Source: Dyadobacter jejuensis (GTDB taxonomy: Bacteria > Bacteroidota > Bacteroidia > Cytophagales > Spirosomataceae). From it: 64,000 nt of DNA. Shown here one piece after another: positions 36,625-46,367 of this stretch. The first letter of the stretch is position 1. Each line of letters starts with the position of its first letter. Made by a program: the position numbers and the translations under genes. The notes under the pieces were generated by a model. It was not told the origin of the DNA. It was given only the letters and a program-made list of their open reading frames with translations, and did no database searches. The stretch is taken from NCBI RefSeq assembly GCF_003149085.1, contig NZ_QGDT01000005.1, forward strand, positions 186,001-250,000, in the 5' to 3' direction.

Positions 36625-36676
36625 AAAAAAGAATCGGGGAAGTTGATAACATGATCAACTTCCCCGATTCTTTTTT
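36625..36676. terminator. Bidirectional rho-independent terminator
   Basis: A perfect 17-bp stem, GAATCGGGGAAGTTGAT with ATCAACTTCCCCGATTC, and a 6-nt loop is flanked by A6 and T6. It separates the convergent GH86 operon and SusCD operon. Confidence 0.97.
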
Positions 36677-36689
36677 GCTTTATGTCTAT

Positions 36690-38216
36690 TTAAGGCCTTA
36701 CCTCTTTTTCTACCAAATAGAAGTCATCGAAGTAGTAGGTTCCTAGTTCAGGTAAATGGATGTACAAGTAGCGTCCATTAGGGTCTCCTTCGTATTTTAC
36801 CTCCCTGGTTACCGTTTCCCATTGGCCGGTTTTGATGGTCGCCACACTAGTCCAAAACTGTTGCCAGTTGGGCAATATCCAGGTGTTTAGCGACTTGGCA
36901 GGGCTTGTTGGGTCTATCCATACCTTGTAGCTATAGATATAGGTAGTTCCATTTTTTAGACTAAACGGTGCCTTATCGCTGGTAAAGCCACCCACGCCAT
37001 TGGTTAGTTCTACCTTGAGGCTATAATTGCCCGAAGCGGCTTTGGTGGTCGTAAACTCGTAGGCCGCAGTATTGGTGCTATAGGGCACCCAGCCGGTTCC
37101 TCCTGCTTCAAAGCCGTAGGTGGCAGCAGGCAACAGGTTGACGTCGTGCATGACAACTGGCTGCTTGCTGAAGCTCGTTACCGCTCTTTGATCGGCCGAT
37201 AGTAAGCCACTGCCCTCCAGCAAGCTCACGGTGATGACGTCGGGACGGTAAATGCGTTCACCTAGTTTCACATCAAGCATGGTAGCATCGGCCGTATTGG
37301 GAGCTACCGAGCTCACCTTCGCTTTTTTGCCATTAACAAGTACTTCGAAAAAGTCAGTCTTGCCGGTAAAAGGGGCGAACTCTCCATTAAATGGAATCTG
37401 AATAGTTTCGTTTTCCAACTCCTTGATCGTTCCCGTCAGTACGAATGGTTGGCTAGACTTAACGACCTTTATCGGATTAGGAATTCTGAGGAATTCGAAG
37501 TCGGTCGGGAAGTTTAGCGCCGCCCTGCTAGAGGTAAACGAAGCTGAGACAACGCCTAGGGTATTAAATGAAATGGTGGCAACGGAATCGGTGCTGGTTT
37601 TGTTGCCTATGGTCCACTTGCGGGTGTCGGGCTTACCGATGGTGGTAAGGTCCACAAAATTGAGCTTGCTACCCGCTTCTACGTAAATCGTATCTTTGGA
37701 CAAGGGAATAACAACACCCGCCAAAGTCCGTATTTCGATTTGTGGAACGATGGTGTCAAAGACTTCGACATTGAAGGTTTTGTCAATAACCCAATGGTCG
37801 CCTTCCCGTACGGAATACATGGTGTCGAGACCAAAAAAGCTAACCGAATCGCGAAAGGTGTTTCTCAAACGGACCGTCTGCATACCGCTTTTCTTAAAGT
37901 AAACATGTACCGTAGCGTCAGAGGTCTCTAATCCAGCATCTTTTTTGATAAACTGCTCTAGTAGTGAATCTTTACGCGTGATCACGCCCTCCAAAAAGTA
38001 GTTTCCTTCGCTAATTTCCCACTTGTGAGTGAGGGTGTTTTGCGACAAATCGGAAAAGGACATAAAGTCATTAATGTTGGTACGATAGTTCACTTCCCGG
38101 AAATTGCTGGTGTACCAGCCTACATCCGAAAAACTTGTCGGCTCCACATATTCCTTAGAGCAGGCCGACATAAATGCCGCCACGGCTATAATTAGTAGTA
38201 TTTTATATTTTTTCAT
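36690..38216 (-). CDS. Surface glycan-binding lipoprotein (SusE/SGBP-like) with C-terminal CBM-like domain
   Basis: A 508-residue lipoprotein with lipobox FMSAC (Cys19). The N-terminal half has PKD/Ig-like beta-sandwich repeats (HKWEISEGNYF, RKWTIGNKTS). The last 130 residues (from YGFEAGGTGWVPY to TYYFDDFYLVE) look like a jelly-roll carbohydrate-binding module of the CBM4/9/22 type. Third gene of a SusC-SusD operon, 33 bp after SusD, the usual place for a surface glycan-binding protein that captures the polymer. Ligand unknown. Confidence 0.85.
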   Translation of the reverse strand: MKKYKILLIIAVAAFMSACSKEYVEPTSFSDVGWYTSNFREVNYRTNINDFMSFSDLSQNTLTHKWEISEGNYFLEGVITRKDSLLEQFIKKDAGLETSDATVHVYFKKSGMQTVRLRNTFRDSVSFFGLDTMYSVREGDHWVIDKTFNVEVFDTIVPQIEIRTLAGVVIPLSKDTIYVEAGSKLNFVDLTTIGKPDTRKWTIGNKTSTDSVATISFNTLGVVSASFTSSRAALNFPTDFEFLRIPNPIKVVKSSQPFVLTGTIKELENETIQIPFNGEFAPFTGKTDFFEVLVNGKKAKVSSVAPNTADATMLDVKLGERIYRPDVITVSLLEGSGLLSADQRAVTSFSKQPVVMHDVNLLPAATYGFEAGGTGWVPYSTNTAAYEFTTTKAASGNYSLKVELTNGVGGFTSDKAPFSLKNGTTYIYSYKVWIDPTSPAKSLNTWILPNWQQFWTSVATIKTGQWETVTREVKYEGDPNGRYLYIHLPELGTYYFDDFYLVEKEVRP

Positions 38217-38249
38217 CGTTCAATTTTTTATCAAGACACAGTTTTCTTT

Positions 38250-40010
38250 TTACTGGTTTACCGCTGGGTTGGTAATAAGCTCCGAATTGGGCAAGGGCCA
38301 GTAGGAATGAGCCGATTCTACAAAATTTTGAGCCGCTTGGGTATAGTCGGTCATTTCTTTATAAGTAGCTTTCTTGCCTTCGGTAAGGACACTGGCCCAC
38401 CGGGTTACATCTTTACCAGCCACATCCTTGAATGGGAAATGCTCCCCATAGTATACTTTGGTGGCCAAGTCGGCGAAACGTTGCTTGGTGATGCCCCATC
38501 TACGCATGTCGATTACTCGGGTAGCATGCCCTTCTAGCGACAACTCTAAGGGCCTTTCGATATACATCAAGTGATCCATTAGTTTGGTGGCGTTGTAGGT
38601 AATGCCATCATGAGTGGCAGCAGGGAATTCGCTGCCCGCTGCTAAGCCTATTAGTTTCAAAGCAGAGCGATGCCTAACCTTGTTGATGTACTTAATGGCT
38701 TGGGCTACGCCAGCTTCGTCGCTCCCACCTTTGATCAGACATTCGGCGTACATCAAATAGATATCGGCCAGGCGAATGACCCTTACATTCACAGCCGAGC
38801 GCTGTGTTGGTTGTATGTCCTTTTCATTCTTAACGATATCCCAGTTAGAGTACTTTCTGAAGTAGGAAGTCTCTCCATTATTGAATGCGGTAGCTTGGGC
38901 GGTCGTCAGTTGGTAGTAGGGCGTGTCCAGGTCGTCGGGGAGGGCTATGGAATAAGAGGTTCTTAAGGAGTAGGACCGGAGCCTTCTGGTGCCGGTAGTG
39001 GCATCAATCACATAGTTACGCTCATCGTTCAAGTCCATCTCTTCTTTCTTATAAGCCATAATGAGCCAGCAGCTGGGGTATACCGACCGATATCCTCCAA
39101 CAGGGCTAACCATAAAGTTTAGGTTGCTGGACACCTGCTCCTCGGCACCTGGGTTAATTTCCGACTTAAATGCCAGGGTATAGCTGATTTCTAGAATAGA
39201 CTCCCGGTTAAATTCATTTTTGGAAGTGAAATTGTCTCCGATACTAGGGGCCAAAGCATAGCCATAGTTTGGGTTTTCTATCACATCTTTGAAATAGTCC
39301 GCTGCCTTAGCATAGTCGTTTTCATAAAGGTAGCTTTGACCTAAAACCGCTGCAGCCGCTCCAGCCGTTACACGACCTAAGTCCTTATTGGCCGTCCATT
39401 TGTAGGGAAGGTTAGCAAGCGCATATTCCAAATCCTGACGGAAAAACTCCTTCACCTTTTGAGCCGGCTGTATGGGCTGATAAAACTCACTTTCGTCCTG
39501 AGGCACAAAATCGTAGATAGGGACATTGCCTTCGTTAAACGAACTATGTAGGTAGGAGTAAAACAATCCCCTAAAGAAATGAGCTTGCGCTTTGATAATA
39601 GTAGCACGCTCTATAGATGCGGCATCGCTATAGGTAGGTAGCAGGCCGTCTACGGCAGCTATTACCTGGTTAGCCCTGAAAATCCCTTTGTTGAGGGCAT
39701 CCCATTTGTTGTTGGGTGTGTTGGAGCCATTATTGAAATTCTGTAAATAATACTCATTGGCAGTGTTAGGGCGGCCCCAGCCTGGGTACGTCATGTCGCT
39801 GCGGTTATTCTCATCTCCTATAGCCAACACATTATTGTTTTTAAATGCATTGTATACGGTGATCAGACCAGCATCGGCATCGTCCAGGTTCTTCCAGAAA
39901 CTATCCGTCGACATTTCATTGGGATTCACTTCTTCCAGAAATCCCTGGCATCCCACTTGCCCTAGGGTAAGTACTCCTATGGCTATATATTTTATGATCG
40001 ATTTTTTCAT
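38250..40010 (-). CDS. susD: SusD/RagB-family outer-membrane lipoprotein
   Basis: Lid and glycan-capture partner of the SusC transporter; 586 residues with lipobox LGQVGC (Cys21). TPR-like N-terminal helices (FFRGLFYSYLHSSFNEGNVP, AAAVLGQSYLYENDYAKAADYF) and the C-terminal SusD segment (RLADIYLMYAECLI, INKVRHRSAL, ERPLELSLEGHATRVIDMRRW) are clear. It starts 19 bp after SusC. Confidence 0.96.
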   Translation of the reverse strand: MKKSIIKYIAIGVLTLGQVGCQGFLEEVNPNEMSTDSFWKNLDDADAGLITVYNAFKNNNVLAIGDENNRSDMTYPGWGRPNTANEYYLQNFNNGSNTPNNKWDALNKGIFRANQVIAAVDGLLPTYSDAASIERATIIKAQAHFFRGLFYSYLHSSFNEGNVPIYDFVPQDESEFYQPIQPAQKVKEFFRQDLEYALANLPYKWTANKDLGRVTAGAAAAVLGQSYLYENDYAKAADYFKDVIENPNYGYALAPSIGDNFTSKNEFNRESILEISYTLAFKSEINPGAEEQVSSNLNFMVSPVGGYRSVYPSCWLIMAYKKEEMDLNDERNYVIDATTGTRRLRSYSLRTSYSIALPDDLDTPYYQLTTAQATAFNNGETSYFRKYSNWDIVKNEKDIQPTQRSAVNVRVIRLADIYLMYAECLIKGGSDEAGVAQAIKYINKVRHRSALKLIGLAAGSEFPAATHDGITYNATKLMDHLMYIERPLELSLEGHATRVIDMRRWGITKQRFADLATKVYYGEHFPFKDVAGKDVTRWASVLTEGKKATYKEMTDYTQAAQNFVESAHSYWPLPNSELITNPAVNQ

Positions 40011-40029
40011 TGTATAAAGTCGTTTATTC

Positions 40030-43000
40030 TTAGAAGTCTAATTGAAAGCCTACACGGTACTGGGAGCTAACGGGGTAGCTGCCGCGGTCAATACCCCGCG
40101 ATTGCAGTCCATCTCCCCCTACTTCAGGGTCGAAGCCGGTGTATTTGGTAAGCGTCAAAGGGTTCTGAGAGGCCACATATACCCGCAGACTATTGAGTCC
40201 TATGCCCTTCAATGCCTTTTTGGGGAGGGTATAACCAAGGCTAACATTCCGTAACCTCACATAGGTGCCGTCTTCAATCCAGTAATCGGACCAGCCGCGC
40301 GCGTTGATATGGCTTCCTCCACGATATACGGGGATATTAGATTCTAAGTTTTGAGAAGAATATTGGTAAATCAGGTCTCTATGGGTACCATAGTTATACG
40401 CCTGAAGTTTACTTCCATTGATGATCTCCGAACCAAAGGCTCCAAACCACTGCATAGAAAGGTCGAAGTTTTTGTAGCTGGCGTTTAAGTTGAGTCCTAT
40501 TTCGAAGTCTGGAGTTCCGCTACCAGCGAATACCCGGTCGTTTTCATTCAAAATATTGTCGCCAGCATCGGGGATGCCATCCCCATTGGTATCTACGGTA
40601 AGAGCATCTACATATTTTAGGTCACCAATTTTGGCTGTCGGTACCAACGATTTATAGGCATCCAGTTCCTCTTCGGTCCTGATGATACCATCGGTAGGCA
40701 TTACCAAAAATGCCCCGGCGATTAGCCCTTCTTTGATCACCGTAACCCGGTCCTTATTGTCTACCGTTCCACCCGTCAGATAATTGACCTTGTTGGATCC
40801 GGCCATTTTGGTGATTGTATTTACGTTTTTAGAAAAGGTAGCGTTCGTCGACCAAGAGAATTTACCACTGTGGCGGTATCCGGCCGCTAGCTCTATCCCT
40901 TTGTTGTTCATGTCGCCCACGTTCAAAATTACTGTGGAGCCCGCTCCCGCACCGGTAGACGGTGGTACCAAAAGGGGGAAAAGCATGTCCTTTTTGTTGG
41001 TATTGTACAAATCGGCCGTAAAAGTCAATTTGTTATTCAAGAAGGCCATGTCTATCCCTATATTGCTCTGCACGGTAGTCTCCCATTTAACATTTTTGTT
41101 AGCAAAGCTAGTTTGAATGGCCCCAAGCCCTAATACCTCATTGCCATCGGTCCCGAAGGCATAGTCTTTGGAAAGGGTAATGGTGGCGGCATTGCTATAG
41201 TCTAAGAAATTTTGGTTCCCGGTAGTTCCTTGGCTAGCACGAATCCTTAAGTTATTGATGGTATTGGATAAGGGCTTAAAAAACTCTTCGTCCGACACGT
41301 TCCAGCCGGCAGATATGGAAGGGAAAACACCCCAACGATATTTTTCTGAAAAGCGAGACGACCCATCCCGACGAGCGCTCACGCTAAGCATGTATTTGCC
41401 TTTATAGCTATATTGAACCCTTCCCAGCATCCCAATCAATGAATTGGTGCGGTCTTGGTTCCATCCCGTGCCCGATCCTGCATTAGGGTCGAGGGTTCCT
41501 CCGTTAATCACCGTGATGTCGTTGCTAGCAAGGTCAAATTTTTCGGCGAAGAAAGAGCTGTAGTTGTAGGTCTCCATGGTTAGTCCTGCGAATGCCGAAA
41601 GGCTATGTGATCCGAAGGATTTGTTGAAGTTTAAGGTATTCTCAAATACCATGCTAGAGCCTTTGTCGCTGGTATTCCTTACGCCGGAACGTACCTGCTC
41701 GGGTTGTCTTACACCTAGGTTGTCGTAGGTAACGAATAGGGGGTTAATGCGCACCCGGGTGTTAAAAGTATTGGAACCTCCAAACCGACTCATGAATTTC
41801 AAGCTATTGGTGATCTTATATTCTGCTTGAATATTACCATTGAACTGACCTCCTTTACGGCGATCTTTTTGCTTGATACGTGCCGTTAAAAAGCCAAGGT
41901 TCACCGCCTCGTTACTTCCATTGTTTCCGGCATCTTGAATGGTGCTCACGTTAGGGTCAATAACCTGCTGATAGGGCTTGTAGCGATACACCTCGGCGAG
42001 CATCCCCCATGGTTCGTACTGTTGGTCTTCGGTACGAATACCCAAGCTCGTCCTAATGGTCCATTTGTTTTTGGTATAGTTGGTGTTGGCTCTCACATTG
42101 AATCGGTTGTACCCCGAATTGATGATCATCCCTTCTTGCCCAAAATAGTTGGCGTTGATGCTGTATGAAAGATCATTCTTGCCACCCGAAACATTCAGAC
42201 TATAGTTTTGAATGGAGGCATTGTCGTTCTGAAGCACATCGCTCAGATCGGTGTTATTGGTAAATCCATAACGATTCGACTCCAAGGAGGTCCATGTGTT
42301 ACCATAGTCAGTGCCATTCAGGTTTTTCTTGAGCAGGAACTCCACATACATTTGTTCTTCGAAGTTGGTAAGTGGCACTCCCGAAGTGATGCTTTGAACG
42401 CCGTAATATCCATCCAGACTCACCTTCATAGATCCGGCCTTGCCCTGCTTGGTGGTGATCAGGATCACCCCACCGGCACCACGGGTCCCGTATATCGACG
42501 CCGATGCGGCATCCTTCAGAACGTCGATGGTCTCGATCTCCGAAATACTTAACTTCGGATCACCACTATAAGGAATACCGTCTACTACATAAAGTGGTTC
42601 GTTGACGCCCGTCACGGAACTGATACCCCTTATCTGAATATTGGAACTGGCCCCAGGAGAACCCGAGCTGGCCTGAACCGACACCCCGGCGATCTGCCCC
42701 TGAAGGGCGGTTCCTAAGTCGGCTGTCGATGATTTGGATAGCACTTCATTGTCTACCTGAACCACCGCACCGGTCACTTCTTTCTTTTTCTGGGTACCAT
42801 ACCCCACCGTAATCACCTCCTGAAGCTCTATGGCATCCTCCTTCAGGATTACATCGATCTTGGACTTCCCATCGATGGCGATGCCGGTAGTCAGATAACC
42901 TACAAAGGAGATCATCAGTGTTCCTTTTGCCGGGGCTTTAATCTTGTATTGACCTTGGGCGTCGGTGGTCGTACCGTTTTGAGTTCCCTTTACGATTACT

Positions 43001-43146
43001 GTCGCTCCAGGGATTGTCTCACCGTCTTCGCCGGTTACTTTGCCACTAATGTCGATTCCCTGAGCATAGCTGCTGGCCAAGGAAAGTAACATCAGAAAAG
43101 TACCAGCTACTAGCAGTTGGTGGGTTTTTGTAATTGTCTTGGTCAT
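40030..43146 (-). CDS. susC: SusC/RagA-family TonB-dependent transporter (first pair)
   Basis: Outer-membrane oligosaccharide importer of 1038 residues. Signal peptide 1-29, a CarboxypepD_reg-like domain (GKVTGEDGETIPGATVIVKG, residues 35-115), a TonB-box region followed by TVGYGTQKKKEVTGAV, the plug (VQIRGISSVTGVNEPLYVVD-like segment and YGTRGAGGVILITTK), and a beta-barrel ending in YRVGFQLDF with terminal Phe. First gene of a SusC-SusD-SGBP operon on the minus strand. Tandem 16-bp direct repeats lie about 380 bp upstream. Confidence 0.97.
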   Translation of the reverse strand: MTKTITKTHQLLVAGTFLMLLSLASSYAQGIDISGKVTGEDGETIPGATVIVKGTQNGTTTDAQGQYKIKAPAKGTLMISFVGYLTTGIAIDGKSKIDVILKEDAIELQEVITVGYGTQKKKEVTGAVVQVDNEVLSKSSTADLGTALQGQIAGVSVQASSGSPGASSNIQIRGISSVTGVNEPLYVVDGIPYSGDPKLSISEIETIDVLKDAASASIYGTRGAGGVILITTKQGKAGSMKVSLDGYYGVQSITSGVPLTNFEEQMYVEFLLKKNLNGTDYGNTWTSLESNRYGFTNNTDLSDVLQNDNASIQNYSLNVSGGKNDLSYSINANYFGQEGMIINSGYNRFNVRANTNYTKNKWTIRTSLGIRTEDQQYEPWGMLAEVYRYKPYQQVIDPNVSTIQDAGNNGSNEAVNLGFLTARIKQKDRRKGGQFNGNIQAEYKITNSLKFMSRFGGSNTFNTRVRINPLFVTYDNLGVRQPEQVRSGVRNTSDKGSSMVFENTLNFNKSFGSHSLSAFAGLTMETYNYSSFFAEKFDLASNDITVINGGTLDPNAGSGTGWNQDRTNSLIGMLGRVQYSYKGKYMLSVSARRDGSSRFSEKYRWGVFPSISAGWNVSDEEFFKPLSNTINNLRIRASQGTTGNQNFLDYSNAATITLSKDYAFGTDGNEVLGLGAIQTSFANKNVKWETTVQSNIGIDMAFLNNKLTFTADLYNTNKKDMLFPLLVPPSTGAGAGSTVILNVGDMNNKGIELAAGYRHSGKFSWSTNATFSKNVNTITKMAGSNKVNYLTGGTVDNKDRVTVIKEGLIAGAFLVMPTDGIIRTEEELDAYKSLVPTAKIGDLKYVDALTVDTNGDGIPDAGDNILNENDRVFAGSGTPDFEIGLNLNASYKNFDLSMQWFGAFGSEIINGSKLQAYNYGTHRDLIYQYSSQNLESNIPVYRGGSHINARGWSDYWIEDGTYVRLRNVSLGYTLPKKALKGIGLNSLRVYVASQNPLTLTKYTGFDPEVGGDGLQSRGIDRGSYPVSSQYRVGFQLDF

Positions 43147-43525
43147 ATGAACATCGGTTTATTGTACTTCATGAATTGATTAGTTGATTGAATCCTTTAG
43201 TTATTATTTTGTTCACCAAAAATGAATGGTTAATTCGGGCACTGCTGAAATTAGATCATGGTAAAAAGACTGTTTATTGTTTAAAATTTACAATTCCGTT
43301 CCGGGAAGATTAATGGGCCCGGCATAAAATGACGCAATTGTACATACTTGTTTTACTGGTACTTTTCGATTGGGTAGGGGGTAGTTGTTGGTTATGTCCA
43401 AGATCTTCCTCTTTGGATACATATATCAACTTTACAAAAGTGGTGCTTAAATCTTCGCCTAACTTTCACTCGATTGGCAAAAGATAATATTAACTTGGCA
43501 TTGGTATGTATATAAGGTTATAATG

Positions 43526-43561
43526 TTGGATTATATGTATATCTATTGGCTTATATGTATA
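43526..43561. promoter_or_regulatory. Tandem direct repeats upstream of the first SusC (possible HTCS site)
   Basis: TTGGATTATATGTATA (43526-43541) and TTGGCTTATATGTATA (43546-43561) repeat with a 20-bp period, one mismatch. A looser copy starts at 43501 (TTGGTATGTATATA). Two helical turns of spacing is what dimeric AraC/HTCS regulators contact. Located 380 bp before SusC; the rest of 43147-43837 is A/T-rich without genes. Confidence 0.5.
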
Positions 43562-43831
43562 GAATTTATCCTAAATCGAATCAATTGGTTTATCATTGAG
43601 GAGCTAATGGTGACTTCCTTTTTGGTTCTATTAAAAATCCGTTAAAATTAGGATTAGAGACTTGCCTAGCGTATAGTACTGTAAATCAATAATTTGAATT
43701 TTTGTCAAAAAATGAGGTTAACCTAATTTTAATGAGGAGTGCTTGCAAAGCGGGATAAACGAGGGGGTTGAATGCGGATTATTAATAAGATAATACAATG
43801 TGTCTATCCGGGTACTTGTGGTAGAGATAAC

Positions 43832-43870
43832 AAAAAGGCCCCAAGACGGACCATCGGTCAGCCTTGGGGC
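43832..43870 (-). terminator. Rho-independent terminator after GH29
   Basis: On the minus strand GCCCCAAG/CTTGGGGC arms (43838-43845 with 43863-43870) enclose an inner GACC/GGTC stem, followed by a T5 run (plus-strand A5 at 43832-43836). It lies 74 bp past the GH29 stop. Confidence 0.8.
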
Positions 43871-43943
43871 TTGGTGTTCTGAGTAGGCCATTGCGTTTAG
43901 GGTAAGTCAATAGGGGAGTACCCTATACGTAATGGCCAGGGTT

Positions 43944-45023
43944 TTACTTTATATTTAACTTAATAAGGTTCTCTTTTAGCCTCATGAGTGCTTTTACATA
44001 CATGTCGGGCAATAATCCCTCCTGATTAGGGGGTACATTCAGCAGGAAGTTGGCCCCCCTCGACCGGTTGATCAGGTACATGCCGAGGAGCTCTTCGTCG
44101 GACTTGGGCAAATCGCCTTCAACAAAGAACCATTCGTTTCCGATAGGCAGGTTCATCTCCCCGGGTAAATAGTATTTTTTACCATCCACGGTCTTCCAGG
44201 GTTCATATTTAGATTTCTTGGACATAAAGGACCCGTCGGGCAGCTGTCGTTCCATTTCTAGTAAATCGGTAGGCCAGGTGCTTTGCTGCTTCATAGTGGT
44301 ACCATCTCCATGGCCGTTGTTGAAGGTGATAACTGCTTCGGGTTGCCATTTTACTATTTGGGCATAAAGCTTGTCACGATAATCTCTAGGTAAAAAGCTA
44401 GGAATATCGATCCATACTTCCCCTATAGCTCCATATTGGGTACAAAGTTCTTCTAGTTGATTCCACTGAAATTTCCTGTATTCTTCGGTGGTAAAAGCGG
44501 TGCCGAAACCTGTATGTGCCGGGGGTGTTTTACTGCCAAATAGATTTTTGTTGTCCCATGAGCAATAATATAGCCCAGGCATAAGTCCATATTTCCGACA
44601 TTGCTTCACGAATTCACCGACGATGTCAACCTTTACGCTGCTGTTCATTACATGGTAGTCGTTATACTTGGTAGGCCAGAGGCAGAAGCCACTTACATGC
44701 TTGGTAGTCAGTACTGCGTATTTCATTCCGGCCTCCGCCGCGGTTCTTATCCACTGTTCTACGTCGAGTTTGGTGGGGTTAAAGGCCGTTGCTGGAAGGG
44801 CTCCAGGCGACATTTCGATGCCATCGTAAGTGCTCATCCCGAAATGTATAAATATGCCATAGCCGAGCGCCTCCCATTTTTGGATCTGTGCTTTGGTCAA
44901 GCGTTGGGCTCCATCCTCTATTTTTAGAGCAGCGTTTTTAGGAGACGCGTTGTCGGACGGTTGGGCCAAAAGTGGCATAGTGGCCAATAACAAAATAATA
45001 CAAGTTAATTTAAATGGACGCAT
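43944..45023 (-). CDS. GH29 alpha-L-fucosidase/alpha-L-galactosidase, single-domain type, exported
   Basis: A 359-residue protein from the preferred ATG at 45023 (an in-frame start at 45062 would add a His-rich leader before the signal peptide). Signal peptide ends near LLAQ. The barrel shows LGYGIFIHFGMSTYDG, AVLTTKHVSGFCLWPT, and GEVWIDIPS with the likely nucleophile Asp, then INRSRGANFLLNVPPNQEG. It lacks the C-terminal beta-sandwich of the other GH29 proteins here and resembles the GH29-B (alpha-1,3/1,4) branch, so it probably cuts a different linkage or branch. It follows the beta-propeller gene by 63 bp on the same strand. Confidence 0.9.
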   Translation of the reverse strand: MRPFKLTCIILLLATMPLLAQPSDNASPKNAALKIEDGAQRLTKAQIQKWEALGYGIFIHFGMSTYDGIEMSPGALPATAFNPTKLDVEQWIRTAAEAGMKYAVLTTKHVSGFCLWPTKYNDYHVMNSSVKVDIVGEFVKQCRKYGLMPGLYYCSWDNKNLFGSKTPPAHTGFGTAFTTEEYRKFQWNQLEELCTQYGAIGEVWIDIPSFLPRDYRDKLYAQIVKWQPEAVITFNNGHGDGTTMKQQSTWPTDLLEMERQLPDGSFMSKKSKYEPWKTVDGKKYYLPGEMNLPIGNEWFFVEGDLPKSDEELLGMYLINRSRGANFLLNVPPNQEGLLPDMYVKALMRLKENLIKLNIK

Positions 45024-45086
45024 GGAGTGATGCATATGATGGTGAAAATTTGGATATAGCATTTAGGTTTGTTTCTTGCAATAGGG

Positions 45087-46193
45087 TTAAACGCGAGTCA
45101 GCTTAACGGGTGGGGTGAAATGGGCCTTCCATTGACAGATATAAAGGTTATGGTCTTCGTCTACACATACATCATGGCCATGCTGGAAGGTGGCCGCTTG
45201 GTCCTGTTGGCTAGGGAGTAATCGGCCATTTTGATAATGTGGAGCCGTGCCGCCTGGGCTACTCACCACCTTATCCTTGTCGTCGAGAATGGTTACGAAC
45301 CCCGAATCCCCATAATCGGTTTTGCCCGAGGCGTCTTTACTCCAGCATACTCCCGCATAAAGGGTGTTTTCTTTTAAAACCGCCCGGCATACATGCATGC
45401 CAGGGAGGTCAATTCTATGAAGGAACTTGCCTTCCATGCTAAACACCTTGAAGCAATTTTCGGCCCTTGAGGTACATATAAGTCGGGGACTGTTGGGGTT
45501 GCGCAAATCGACGGCAACCCCATGGGCATTATGCAGATTATGCTCCTTATTGGCATTATGATGCCCCCCAAAATGGCGTATATATTGCCCGAATTGGTCG
45601 TATTGGATAATATAATCGCTTCCATATCCGTCGGCCACATAGATGTCTCCATTGGGTGCTAGGGCAGTTTCTGTGGGCATAAAGGGCTCGTCGTCCTTAT
45701 AGATTCCAATGGTTCGGGGATGTCCTAAGGTGAAACGTAGCCTTCCATCGACGGTGGTCTTTACCACCTGTCCCTGTTGCTTTTCCCACTGTCCGGTACG
45801 GTTCTGAAACCAACCACAATCTGTTATTAGCAGAAAGTCGGAGCCATCCTGTTCTATTCCTAGGGAAAGCCCATGGCCCCCTGGGTAGGCATGCCCCCAG
45901 GAGTCGAGCAGCTTCCCCGACTTGTCGAAAATCAGAATGTTATTTTGGGTATGGTCGCCAAGCATTACGAGCCTTCCCTGGCTGTCTTGGATCATTTCAT
46001 GGCAATTCAGCAGGGGGTTGTTCTGCGGACTGATTTTGCCCCAATTTTTGTCGACCTTATACTTAAAGTCTCCATGTCCTATAATCGTTTCATCGGGAGC
46101 AAGGTTTTTGTGAATGTAGAATGGCTGAGGTGCCGCTATCGCTAAGCCAGCCATTGCACTGGCATTTTTGAGAAATTTGCGTCGGGGATTCAT
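45087..46193 (-). CDS. NHL-type six-bladed beta-propeller protein with Tat-like signal
   Basis: A 368-residue protein starting MNPRRKFLKNASAMAGLA, a twin-arginine signal (RRKFLK) for folded export. Repeated blades contain NHL-like segments: DSQGRLVMLGDHTQNNILIF, PNGDIYVADGYGSDYIIQYD, HNAHGVAVDLRNPNSPRL and HGHDVCVDEDHNLYICQWK. Two-gene unit with GH29. I know no defined activity for this family; candidates include a lactonase/hydrolase (several six-bladed propellers are), a lyase or a binding protein. Twin-arginine export suggests a metal or cofactor. Confidence 0.8.
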   Translation of the reverse strand: MNPRRKFLKNASAMAGLAIAAPQPFYIHKNLAPDETIIGHGDFKYKVDKNWGKISPQNNPLLNCHEMIQDSQGRLVMLGDHTQNNILIFDKSGKLLDSWGHAYPGGHGLSLGIEQDGSDFLLITDCGWFQNRTGQWEKQQGQVVKTTVDGRLRFTLGHPRTIGIYKDDEPFMPTETALAPNGDIYVADGYGSDYIIQYDQFGQYIRHFGGHHNANKEHNLHNAHGVAVDLRNPNSPRLICTSRAENCFKVFSMEGKFLHRIDLPGMHVCRAVLKENTLYAGVCWSKDASGKTDYGDSGFVTILDDKDKVVSSPGGTAPHYQNGRLLPSQQDQAATFQHGHDVCVDEDHNLYICQWKAHFTPPVKLTRV

Positions 46194-46263
46194 AGGTGCT
46201 TCTATAAGATTGAAGGGGACTAATGGATGCTAAAAATTATCGCCAAAATTAAATATCAATAAA

Positions 46264-46294
46264 TTGTTAAAATTATTCATTTAAGGTAGATTTG
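46264..46294 (+). promoter_or_regulatory. Predicted promoter of the second AraC regulator
   Basis: TTG (46264-46266), a 20-bp spacer and TAGATTTG (46287-46294) match the -33/-7 pattern, 74 bp before the start. A minus-strand TAATTTTG (46251-46244) in the same gap may serve the beta-propeller/GH29 unit. Confidence 0.45.
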
Positions 46295-46367
46295 TATACA
46301 TACCCTACTTTGTTATTTCCTTTACGAGGACCTTGATTCCCTATAGCTCCTTATTTGCCAACCGTTT

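Noticed and set aside
36690..43146. Assignment of the SusCD pair to fucoidan because of the three GH29 genes
   Set aside because: GH86 and GH16 galactanases and UxaB/LgoD-like genes fit agaran better; no dedicated L-fuconate dehydratase, fuculose pathway or fucanase (GH107/GH168-type) was recognised.
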